Below, piece by piece: positions 1-5,771 of a stretch of 6,673 nucleotides of DNA. A program made the translations under genes and the position numbers. This stretch comes from Myxococcales bacterium. GTDB taxonomy: Bacteria > Myxococcota_A > UBA9160 > SMWR01. Location: positions 1-6,673 of the forward strand of contig JACZXC010000169.1 in assembly GCA_022571825.1 (NCBI GenBank). The letters run 5' to 3'. The notes beneath the pieces are model-generated. The model saw nothing but the letters and a program-made list of their open reading frames with translations. It had not been told where the DNA came from and ran no database searches. The first letter of the stretch is position 1. Each line of letters opens with the position of its first letter.

Positions 1-206
1 TGAGCAGAGCTCGCATGGCGTGCGGGATTCTGCTCGATGCCCGGGTCGAGCACGAGACTGATTCTCGGCTCCGATCTGGAATACCATCAGCGGCTGGACG
101 GTCTGATGCCGGAGAAGAAAACTCAATAGTCTCGCGGAGGACCAAATTTGAGAACCGACAGCCAGCTGGACGCGCACGCCAGCGTCGAGCCTCGCGGCCA
201 GAAGAC
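1..206. other. Left-edge stretch without a confident gene
   Basis: No recognisable gene lies here. A plus-strand frame is open from position 4 to a TAG at 127-129; from its ATG at 37 it would give a 30-residue peptide (MPGSSTRLILG... ending ...LMPEKKTQ). Its third codon positions are moderately GC-rich, so it could be a tiny gene or the end of a decayed one, but a TGA at 1-3 closes the frame at the window edge and I recognise no family. Positions 130-206 separate it from the convergent cytochrome gene. I see no clear stem followed by a T-run that would be a terminator for either side. Confidence 0.3.
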
Positions 207-752
207 CTAGTTCGTTCCCCGGAGGGCTTCGAGGATCGCACCGACCTCGGCGTTGCTGAGACCCAGGCTGGGCATCACCGTCCTCGGGTTATGGGCTCGC
301 GGCCTCTGAATCTGAGCCCGCACCCAGTCTTCGTCGCGACGCTCGAACAGATCGTCCAGCGAGGGCCCGATCGCGCCTCCCTCGCCGCCGATCTGGTGGC
401 AGCCGCGGCAGCCATAGTATTGGAGAAGCTCCTCACCGGACATTCGGGTCGAGACGGGCCGCGATACGGCGCGAGGCGGAGGGTTGTTGCTCGCGAGCAG
501 GAAAGCCTCGATCTCGCGAGCCTGGTCACCCGGAAGTCCGGCGATCACCCGCATGTGTGTAATGATCAGCGGCCAGTGTTGGTCCGAGTATTCTCCCGGC
601 CCCCGGGCGTTGTGGCACCGCCCACAGTTGGCGGAGTAGAGGCTTGCACCCCGCGAGAGGTCCGGAACACCGTCTTCGGCTACCCCCGGGATCGCCCACA
701 GGGCTCCGGCAAAGAGGAGGCCCGCGATCAGGACGACACGGATTGCACCCAT
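207..752 (-). CDS. Diheme c-type cytochrome, periplasmic
   Basis: A 181-residue secreted cytochrome c with two haem sites. Residues 1-25 form a signal peptide (Arg near the N-terminus, hydrophobic core, likely cut after GVA before EDG). The first haem motif CGRCH is at residues 43-47, with a probable axial Met in the HMR segment (M67). The second motif CRGCH is at 115-119, followed by a typical class I cytochrome tail (GPSLDDLFERR) and an axial Met in the VMP segment (M160). It should carry electrons in the periplasm; donor and acceptor are unknown. The start at 752 is preferred because AGAGAGG (762-768) ends 9 bp upstream; an ATG at 761 would add three residues but directly abuts that site. 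It is the second gene of an operon, starting 20 bp after the porin stop, so it is probably made from the same sigma-54 promoter. Cytochrome identity is firm; the physiological role is not known. Confidence 0.93.
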   Translation of the reverse strand: MGAIRVVLIAGLLFAGALWAIPGVAEDGVPDLSRGASLYSANCGRCHNARGPGEYSDQHWPLIITHMRVIAGLPGDQAREIEAFLLASNNPPPRAVSRPVSTRMSGEELLQYYGCRGCHQIGGEGGAIGPSLDDLFERRDEDWVRAQIQRPRAHNPRTVMPSLGLSNAEVGAILEALRGTN

Positions 753-761
753 GGTTCTCAT

Positions 762-768
762 CCTCTCT
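762..768 (-). promoter_or_regulatory. Ribosome binding site of the diheme cytochrome
   Basis: Read on the minus strand this is AGAGAGG. It ends 9 bases before the ATG at 752 but directly touches the ATG at 761, which favours 752 as the translation start. It lies in the gap between the porin stop and the cytochrome gene, consistent with translation from a shared transcript. Confidence 0.5.
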
Positions 769-772
769 CGGC

Positions 773-2050
773 TTAGAAGCCGTAGGTGAACGCGAGCATG
801 AATCGGTTGTCGCGAGGCGCTCCGCCATTCACCTCGTAGGTGAGCCTCAACGGCGCCGACTCGAAGAGCCAGTAGTTCAGACCGGCCGCAATCTGGTCCC
901 TATTCTTTTCGGGGAAGTCGAGGACCTCGCCCCACCGGATCACGGGTTCCACGCGATTCATGACTCCTTCGAATCCGTTCCGCCCGGGAAACAGGTGGCT
1001 GAGCCGATACGCCGCCTGGAGCCAGTACCCCCAAACGGTTCCCTCGACGCCACGCTTCTGCCGCGTGAGGTATGCGAACTCGCCGCGAAGCTCGAGGCCC
1101 TGCCAGTGGTACCAAGCGTCGGTCCCGACGAGGTGGTAACGAGCAGAGTCCGGATTACCGGTCATGTAAGAAACACCGAGCTCCAGATTGACGATGGGCA
1201 GGACACCGATGCGGCCCCCCAACGTCACACCGTCGTCGAGATCCGCCGTGTTGTCGAACTCGAGGTCGAGGAGTTCGTCCTCGTCCGGGGGATCGCTCAA
1301 CTCGCCGGTGACCCCGTTGCCCACGTACAGCGCGTAGTTGACCTTGGCATCGCCGCAGCAGAGTGCGCGCCCACCCGACCCCATGAAGCCGATGTTGGCG
1401 AGCACCGGGATGAAGCCGCCGCTGCTGTGGCCGCCGTAGATGGGCGGCGGCGAGGCGAGCTTGTTGATCCAGCCCGGGTGCAGGCGGGGTCCGAATGTAT
1501 TGAACGGAGTCAGGAACTTCCCGCCGCTGAGGACGAGCCAGTCGGTGGCCAGGTAATCCACCTGGGCGAACTCGAGGCCGAATTCCGTTTCGAGTTCGCC
1601 CGCCTCGACCTCGAGTTCGATCTCGAGTTCCGCGACGAAGTGCAGCGATTCGGCCATGCGGAAGTGGAAGCCCGGGTTGAAGCTCGCGCCGAACGCCCTC
1701 ATGCCCTTCCGGACGTCGACGAAGCTTGCGGTGCCGTAGCCGCTGATCAGGAAGCGACTGACGGAAGCCTGTTCGAAGTCCTGGATCCGCCGGTCCACGT
1801 ATTCCGGGTCGACGGTCTCCGGAGGGGCCTCCTTGACCTCGGGAGCCGCGCTCACCGGAGCCGGCGCGGCGCGCTCGGCATCGAGCTGCGCTTGCATCCG
1901 GCGCTGCTCCGCTTCGAGCTGCTCGATCCGCCGCGCCTGGTCCGCCACGATCGGTTCGAGATCGGCGGCTCGCCCGGAGAATGCAACCCCCAGGATTCCC
2001 AGCGCGACGATCACCGCGCCGGCTGCGAGCTTGCGTGACAATCGGTCCAT
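773..2050 (-). CDS. Porin-like outer-membrane beta-barrel protein with N-terminal coiled coil
   Basis: A 425-residue exported protein. Residues 1-28 are a signal peptide (MDRLSRK, hydrophobic core, SGRA/AD cleavage). Residues about 30-60 are a Glu/Arg/Gln-rich heptad-like helix (ARRIEQLEAEQRRMQAQL), then a Pro/Ala linker to about 83. The rest, from about residue 98, looks like a beta-barrel: alternating polar/hydrophobic strands, Gly and aromatic girdles, and a terminal Phe after YG, as in BAM-inserted proteins. The segment GKFLTPFNTFGPRLHPGWINKL (about 177-198) resembles a conserved patch in porins of the phosphate-selective OprO/OprP-like type. Odd points are a glutamate ladder at 141-160, a vicinal Cys pair at 231-232 and a very acidic loop near 249-274. 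The start at 2050 is chosen over the ATG at 2101 because GGAG sits 6 bases upstream and the putative sigma-54 promoter would start the RNA inside the longer frame. The solute is unknown; barrel class is likely, specificity is not claimed. Confidence 0.85.
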   Translation of the reverse strand: MDRLSRKLAAGAVIVALGILGVAFSGRAADLEPIVADQARRIEQLEAEQRRMQAQLDAERAAPAPVSAAPEVKEAPPETVDPEYVDRRIQDFEQASVSRFLISGYGTASFVDVRKGMRAFGASFNPGFHFRMAESLHFVAELEIELEVEAGELETEFGLEFAQVDYLATDWLVLSGGKFLTPFNTFGPRLHPGWINKLASPPPIYGGHSSGGFIPVLANIGFMGSGGRALCCGDAKVNYALYVGNGVTGELSDPPDEDELLDLEFDNTADLDDGVTLGGRIGVLPIVNLELGVSYMTGNPDSARYHLVGTDAWYHWQGLELRGEFAYLTRQKRGVEGTVWGYWLQAAYRLSHLFPGRNGFEGVMNRVEPVIRWGEVLDFPEKNRDQIAAGLNYWLFESAPLRLTYEVNGGAPRDNRFMLAFTYGF

Positions 2051-2056
2051 TGCCAG

Positions 2057-2060
2057 CTCC
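2057..2060 (-). promoter_or_regulatory. Ribosome binding site of the porin gene
   Basis: GGAG read on the minus strand, 6 bases from the ATG at 2050. This spacing is good and decides the start codon; the alternative ATG at 2101 lies upstream of the expected transcript start. Confidence 0.7.
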
Positions 2061-2084
2061 GCTTTGGGTACGCGTTGTCCTGAG

Positions 2085-2100
2085 TGCATCAGACGTGCCA
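2085..2100 (-). promoter_or_regulatory. Sigma-54 (RpoN) -24/-12 promoter of the porin-cytochrome operon
   Basis: The minus strand reads TGGCACGTCTGATGCA. Against the sigma-54 consensus TGGCACG-N4-TTGCA only one base differs, and the invariant GG (2098-2099) and GC (2086-2087) are exactly 10 bases apart, as required. The RNA would begin near 2074, giving a leader of about 24 bases that contains the GGAG at 2057-2060 before the ATG at 2050. Sigma-54 promoters need an AAA+ enhancer-binding activator, so the operon should be inducible rather than constitutive. The activator gene is not in the window. Confidence 0.75.
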
Positions 2101-2121
2101 AGCCCGTAAGTACTTGAAATG

Positions 2122-2147
2122 GTGCCGTGTCCCAGTTTAGTGCCGTG
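2122..2147. repeat. Tandem direct repeat GTGCCGTG upstream of the sigma-54 promoter
   Basis: The 8-mer GTGCCGTG occurs at 2122-2129 and again at 2140-2147, in the same orientation and 18 bp apart start to start. Measured from a transcript start near 2074, the copies lie at about -48 to -55 and -66 to -73. Direct repeats like this often bind regulators, but an enhancer-binding activator usually sits further away, and an 8-mer repeat can arise by chance. Confidence 0.35.
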
Positions 2148-2242
2148 GTTCGGGGCCGTCACGCTGTGGCAAATGTCCTCAGCAAAGGGCGACGTATGGC
2201 AGCACCCCTTTTTTGCCGGCGCAGATAGCTGCCCTCTTGGGA

Positions 2243-2265
2243 GTCGCGCGCCGCGTGGGCGCGAC
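2243..2265. repeat. Inverted repeat GTCGCGC/GCGCGAC in the enhancer range
   Basis: GTCGCGC (2243-2249) and GCGCGAC (2259-2265) are perfect 7-bp inverted arms around a 9-base centre. They lie about 170-190 bp upstream of the predicted sigma-54 transcript start, a usual distance for an enhancer-binding activator. The arms are almost all G and C, so chance is a real alternative. Confidence 0.35.
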
Positions 2266-2329
2266 GGTAGGCGCCGGAGGAGGGGTGGGGGCCAGGCCGA
2301 GGGGTCAGCGGGCGCCCGCCCGGGCGTCA

Positions 2330-2343
2330 CAGAACGGGTTCTG
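2330..2343. repeat. Dyad CAGAAC-GG-GTTCTG
   Basis: Perfect 6-bp inverted arms around two bases. The short centre suits a dimeric DNA-binding protein better than an RNA hairpin. It resembles a LexA box only in the GAAC/GTTC half-sites: the usual four-base spacing is two here, so no LexA claim is made. Confidence 0.35.
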
Positions 2344-2411
2344 CGCTTTGCCCCAGTCAGCGATATGGAGCTCTCCGCCGACGCCGCGGAAGCGACGGAG
2401 ATTTACAGGGC

Positions 2412-2423
2412 GTCGCTAGCGAC
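2412..2423. repeat. Perfect 12-bp palindrome GTCGCTAGCGAC
   Basis: A fully self-complementary 12-mer between the divergent genes, with no coding overlap. It could be a regulator site, or chance: about one 12-bp palindrome is expected per 4 kb of random sequence. Confidence 0.3.
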
Positions 2424-2517
2424 TGGCCCTTCTATCGTCTCGCCGCCACGCTTACGAAGGTCTTGATCGTCACCGAGGGCCGCCCGGGACACCCGTCACG
2501 CGATCCAGCGCGGCAAC

Positions 2518-2535
2518 GGCCAGCGACTCCTGGCC
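2518..2535. repeat. Inverted repeat GGCCAG/CTGGCC next to the candidate glnE -10 box
   Basis: GGCCAG (2518-2523) and CTGGCC (2530-2535) are perfect 6-bp arms around six bases, ending right where TAAAAT begins. This would cover the spacer and -35 area of a glnE promoter, where an operator or activator site would sit. As RNA it is a short hairpin without a T-run, so I do not call it a terminator. Confidence 0.35.
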
Positions 2536-2541
2536 TAAAAT
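2536..2541 (+). promoter_or_regulatory. Candidate -10 box for glnE
   Basis: TAAAAT matches the TATAAT consensus at five of six bases and stands out in GC-rich DNA. A transcript would begin near 2548, about 26 bases before the GTG at 2574. No good -35 hexamer is visible 16-18 bp upstream (about 2/6 match), so the promoter would need an activator or the call is wrong. Confidence 0.3.
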
Positions 2542-2573
2542 GAGCGATTCCGCCTGGAGCTATTGTCCCGGGA

Positions 2574-5500
2574 GTGGCCAAGAGACGCCCGACCCAGATC
2601 CGAAGCAGCGCGCGTCCGCGGTCGAAAGTGGGCGACCCTTCGCACCCGGCGTGGGATCAGCCGCTCCGCCGAGCACTCGCCGACGCCCCCGATCCCGAAC
2701 AGGCCACCCGTTCCGCCCAGAGACTGTTGGCCACGCCGTTGCCGGGCGGCGGCGACGTCGGGGGTCGATTGACGAAGCAGGCGGGAGAACGCGGGCAGAA
2801 GCTAGCCCGCATCCTGCACGGGGTCTGCGGCATCGCCCCCTTCCTGGCGACCTTCCTTCAGCGCCATCCGGAATGGCTCTTCGATCTCCTGGAAGACGAC
2901 CTCGAGCAACCGCGCGAGCGCGATCAACTCGCCGAGCGGCTGGACGCATGGCTCCGGCAAGGAGCGGATCGGGAACCGGGCCTCACCCTACGCCACTTCA
3001 AGTACTTCGAGCTGGCCCGCCTCAGCATCCGGGACGCATGCGACGCGTGGGTTCCCGTGTCCGAGAGCGACGTCACCCTGCGCGGACTCTCGGATCTGGC
3101 CGACGTGCTTCTCGAGCGCGCGCTCTCCATCGCCATGGAGCAGCTCCGCAAGACGGCAGGGCCTGCACGCTGGCGAAGCCTAGGGGGCGACGAGATCGAG
3201 CTGTCCTTCTGCGTTCTGGGTCTGGGAAAGCTCGGGTCGCGAGAGCTCAACTACTCCTCCGATGTCGATCTGGTGTACGTCCACGAGACGCTCCCCGTTC
3301 CCCTCTCAACCGAGTCCCCCGACGGCTTCGCCAGGCTGCCCCCCCTCGAATACTTCGCGCGCCTGGCGCAGCGATTCGGGGATCTGGTCGCCGCTTCGAC
3401 CGTCGAACGCTTCCTCTATCGCATCGACCTCGACCTGCGTCCCCATGGAGCCCAGGGAGCGTTGGTGGTGAGCGACGAGTCCCTTGCCACCTACTACGAA
3501 GCCTGGGCGGACACCTGGGAGCGCGCGGCCTTCATGAAGGCTCGGCCCGTGGCGGGAGACCTGGCCCTGGGCTGGCGAGCCATCCGTCGGGTGGATCCGA
3601 TGATCTACCGCTCGAGCATGGATTATTCAGCCGCGGCGAGCATCCGCACGTTGCAGCAGCAGGTGGAGAAGGCCCAGGGCCGGCGGAAGGGGGAATTCAA
3701 CGTCAAGCTCGACTCGGGCGGAATCCGCGACGTGGAGTTCATCGCCCAGGCCCAGCAGCTGCTACACGGCGGTCGGATCCCGCAGATCCGCGATCGCTCC
3801 ACCCAGCATTCTCTGCGCAAGCTCGGCGAGGTGGGACTTCTGCCACGCGAGCAGGTGGACCGTTTGCTCGACGCCTACCGGTTCTTGCGCCGCTTGGAGA
3901 ATCGGATCCAGATGGAGGACGAGCAGCAACGACATCATGTGCCCCGGGAAGGCGAGGCGCTGACACGCCTGGCGCGGTCCATGGGCTTCCTCTCCTCCGA
4001 CGGCTGCTCCCGCTTCGAGGCTGCCTTGCAGCGCTGGCGCGAAGTCGTGCAGTCCCTCTTCAGCGGCGCCTATGCGGAAGGAGGCAAGGAGCGCATCCTC
4101 GCGCTCTTCGTCCGCAACGTGCCCCATCTGGTCGCACTGCCGGAAACCCGCGTCATGATCGAGTCCCTGGCCGAGCAGCTCGCGCGCAGGATCGACGAAT
4201 CTCCCGAGCCCGAGCGCGCCCTCAACAACCTCGACGGCTTCATCCAGAGCGTGGGCTCCCGTCGCTTCTACTACGAGCTCCTGATCGACCGCCCGGAGCT
4301 GATTCCCCGCCTCACCTCGCTGTTCGACTCCTCGAAGTATCTCTCGAACTACCTCGCCCGATACCCCCGCTTGATCGAACGCCTCTTCGCCGACCCCGAC
4401 ATCCTGCTTCTCTCGCGGGAGGCGCTTCACGCCGAGTATCGGGCCACGGTCCGCGCCGTCGCGGCCGAACACCGGGATTCCGTGGAGCTCGAACTCGATG
4501 CCCTGCGAATCTTCCAGCACTGCCAGGTATTGAACGTCGGGCTCCTGGACATCGCCGGGGAAATCGACCGGGCGGCCAGCGACGCGGGGCTCAGCGAGAT
4601 CGCGGAGGTCTGTCTGGAAGAGGCCCTCGCCATGACGGAGCGCCGGCTCGGGCAGCGACCCGACGGAGTGCCCGCGGCCGCCCGGGGCGGGGCCTTTCTG
4701 GTGGTCGGCATGGGGAAGCTCGGCAGCCGCGAGCTCACCTACGGCAGCGACCTCGACCTGATCTTTCTCTACGCAGTGCCGGCGGGCGACACCGCCCGCA
4801 CGGCCGAGGCACAGGCCCACTACGTGACCCTGGCTCAGCGCCTGATCTCGTTCCTACACACGCCGACCGCCGAGGGATACTGCTACGAGATCGACGCGCG
4901 CCTGCGCCCGTCGGGAAACCAGGGAACCCTGGTCACCTCGGTCGAAGCCTTCCGACGCTACCACCAGCAAGAGGCCGCCGTCTGGGAACGCCAGGCTCTG
5001 CTGCGGGCCCGACCGCTGGCGGGGGACCCCCACCTGGCCAGGACCTTCACCGCGCTGCGCCGGGTCGTCCTGCAACGGCCGCTCCCGGTCGACCTCGCCC
5101 AGCAGGTCGACGCGTTGAGGCAACGCATGGAGAACGAGCTGGCTCCCAAGACGCGGACCCGTCGAAATTTCAAGACGGGACGCGGTGGACTACTCGACGT
5201 GGAGACGGTCGTGCAGTACCTGCAGCTTCGTCACGGCCCCTCGAATCCGGAGCTCCTCGAGGTGGCCCGGGTGGAGGTCCAGTTGGCCCGCCTGGCCGAG
5301 AAAACCCTGCTCGCCCCGGAGGCCGCCACCGCCCTGCGCGAGGGCTGGACGTTCCTGCAACGACTGAGCAGCCGCCTCCGGGTCGTGGAAAATCGATCCA
5401 TCACCGACTTCGACGGCGAGGGCGGCGACCTCGAGGGGTTGGCCCGCCGACTCGGCTACGGCGGCGCCGACGGTGCGCGAAGCGCGCGACGGGCGTTGAT

Positions 5501-5582
5501 CGCGGACTACCAGCGTCACACCGAGCAGATTCGCGGAGTTTACGAGGCGATCCTGCGACCGGCGGTCCAGACGTCCGGATAA
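2574..5582 (+). CDS. glnE: Bifunctional glutamine synthetase adenylyltransferase / adenylyl-removing enzyme
   Basis: GlnE adds AMP to a conserved tyrosine of glutamine synthetase to lower its activity when nitrogen is plentiful and removes it when nitrogen is scarce, under PII and glutamine control in the cytoplasm. The 1002-residue product has both halves of the family. In the N-terminal adenylyl-removing half, GLGKLGSRELNYSSDVD (216-232) gives the metal-binding D230/D232 pair, with RIDLDLRP (283-290) and GGIRDVEF (382-389). In the C-terminal adenylyltransferase half, GMGKLGSRELTYGSDLD (712-728) gives D726/D728, with YEIDARLRPSGNQG (771-784) and GGLLDVE (871-877). All expected acidic residues are present, so both activities are probably intact. 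It is slightly longer than the E. coli enzyme (about 946 residues) owing to a basic, Pro-rich N-terminus. The GTG at 2574 is chosen because no ATG lies between the in-frame stop at 2541 and residue 188; the ribosome site is weak and a GTG at 2628 is possible. Confidence 0.97.
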   Translation: MAKRRPTQIRSSARPRSKVGDPSHPAWDQPLRRALADAPDPEQATRSAQRLLATPLPGGGDVGGRLTKQAGERGQKLARILHGVCGIAPFLATFLQRHPEWLFDLLEDDLEQPRERDQLAERLDAWLRQGADREPGLTLRHFKYFELARLSIRDACDAWVPVSESDVTLRGLSDLADVLLERALSIAMEQLRKTAGPARWRSLGGDEIELSFCVLGLGKLGSRELNYSSDVDLVYVHETLPVPLSTESPDGFARLPPLEYFARLAQRFGDLVAASTVERFLYRIDLDLRPHGAQGALVVSDESLATYYEAWADTWERAAFMKARPVAGDLALGWRAIRRVDPMIYRSSMDYSAAASIRTLQQQVEKAQGRRKGEFNVKLDSGGIRDVEFIAQAQQLLHGGRIPQIRDRSTQHSLRKLGEVGLLPREQVDRLLDAYRFLRRLENRIQMEDEQQRHHVPREGEALTRLARSMGFLSSDGCSRFEAALQRWREVVQSLFSGAYAEGGKERILALFVRNVPHLVALPETRVMIESLAEQLARRIDESPEPERALNNLDGFIQSVGSRRFYYELLIDRPELIPRLTSLFDSSKYLSNYLARYPRLIERLFADPDILLLSREALHAEYRATVRAVAAEHRDSVELELDALRIFQHCQVLNVGLLDIAGEIDRAASDAGLSEIAEVCLEEALAMTERRLGQRPDGVPAAARGGAFLVVGMGKLGSRELTYGSDLDLIFLYAVPAGDTARTAEAQAHYVTLAQRLISFLHTPTAEGYCYEIDARLRPSGNQGTLVTSVEAFRRYHQQEAAVWERQALLRARPLAGDPHLARTFTALRRVVLQRPLPVDLAQQVDALRQRMENELAPKTRTRRNFKTGRGGLLDVETVVQYLQLRHGPSNPELLEVARVEVQLARLAEKTLLAPEAATALREGWTFLQRLSSRLRVVENRSITDFDGEGGDLEGLARRLGYGGADGARSARRALIADYQRHTEQIRGVYEAILRPAVQTSG

Positions 5583-5771
5583 ATGCGCGACCTCAGCCCT
5601 CGTCCCCTCGGGCGGAGAGCACTGAACACGGGCCCCGGCGCAGAGTCGGTTGAGTTCGCCCGCGTCGAAAACCCGGCGCTATAGACGGAACAAGCCGCTG
5701 CGAACGAACTTCCGAAGAAGTGTGGATCAACGGATCGACTGCTGAATCCACCCGATCGAGGTCTCTCAAGC
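5583..5771. other. Spacer between glnE and the TerC-family gene
   Basis: A 189-bp gap. A 33-codon frame begins at 5583, abutting the glnE stop (TAAATG), and ends at 5684, but has no domain and only a weak ribosome site. A 5-bp stem (ACTTC 5708-5712 / GAAGT 5717-5721) and a 6-bp long-range stem (GTGGAT 5722-5727 / ATCCAC 5746-5751) are present, neither with a T-run. The length suggests the downstream gene has its own promoter, but no paired -35/-10 with acceptable spacing was found. Confidence 0.4.

Larger units (their letters stand above)
2051..2573. other. Divergent intergenic region between the porin operon and glnE
   Basis: This 523-bp spacer has no convincing gene. The open frames in it (for example plus-strand 2119-2466 and 2213-2419) have low-complexity Ala/Arg/Gly/Pro translations with no domain. 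It holds the sigma-54 element (2085-2100), a tandem direct repeat (2122-2147), dyads at 2243-2265, 2330-2343, 2412-2423 and 2518-2535, and a TAAAAT box at 2536-2541 ahead of glnE. Its size suits an enhancer-dependent promoter on one side and an ordinary promoter on the other. It could also hide a small RNA, but I see no stem with a T-run to support one. Confidence 0.6.

Noticed and set aside
644..2038. A 464-codon plus-strand frame antisense to the porin
   Set aside because: It has no recognisable domain or ribosome site. The opposite strand has a signal peptide, barrel pattern, good ribosome site and promoter.
2101..2101. The ATG at 2101 as start of the porin (442 residues)
   Set aside because: It would put 17 polar residues before the signal peptide and lies upstream of the predicted transcript start; the ATG at 2050 has a good ribosome site.
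2209..2216. CCCCTTTTTT as a plus-strand terminator
   Set aside because: There is a T-run but no stable GC stem directly in front of it, and no gene upstream on that strand to terminate.
1155..2330. A 391-codon minus-strand frame overlapping the porin
   Set aside because: Arg/Gly/Pro-rich shadow translation in a different frame from the porin, starting upstream of the predicted promoter.
3762..4820. A 352-codon minus-strand frame antisense to glnE
   Set aside because: Composition and lack of domains fit a complementary-strand shadow of conserved GlnE codons.
2540..5653. A 1037-codon plus-strand open frame, longer than glnE and spanning it entirely
   Set aside because: Its translation is a low-complexity Arg/Pro/Gly/Ala mix with no domain, while the overlapping frame has every GlnE motif. 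In high-GC DNA, long alternative frames stay open by chance. An automatic caller using length alone could choose it wrongly.
5583..5684. A 33-codon frame abutting the glnE stop codon (TAAATG)
   Set aside because: No recognisable domain and a poor ribosome site; such short frames are expected by chance.
5650..5685. TTGAGT and TATAGA as a sigma-70 promoter for the TerC-family gene
   Set aside because: The spacer is 24 bases, far from the usual 16-18, so the pair cannot be called.
5583..5771. A manganese-sensing yybP-ykoY riboswitch in the leader of the TerC-family gene
   Set aside because: TerC relatives often have one, but I could not find its conserved loop sequences or helices here. A covariance-model search would settle it.
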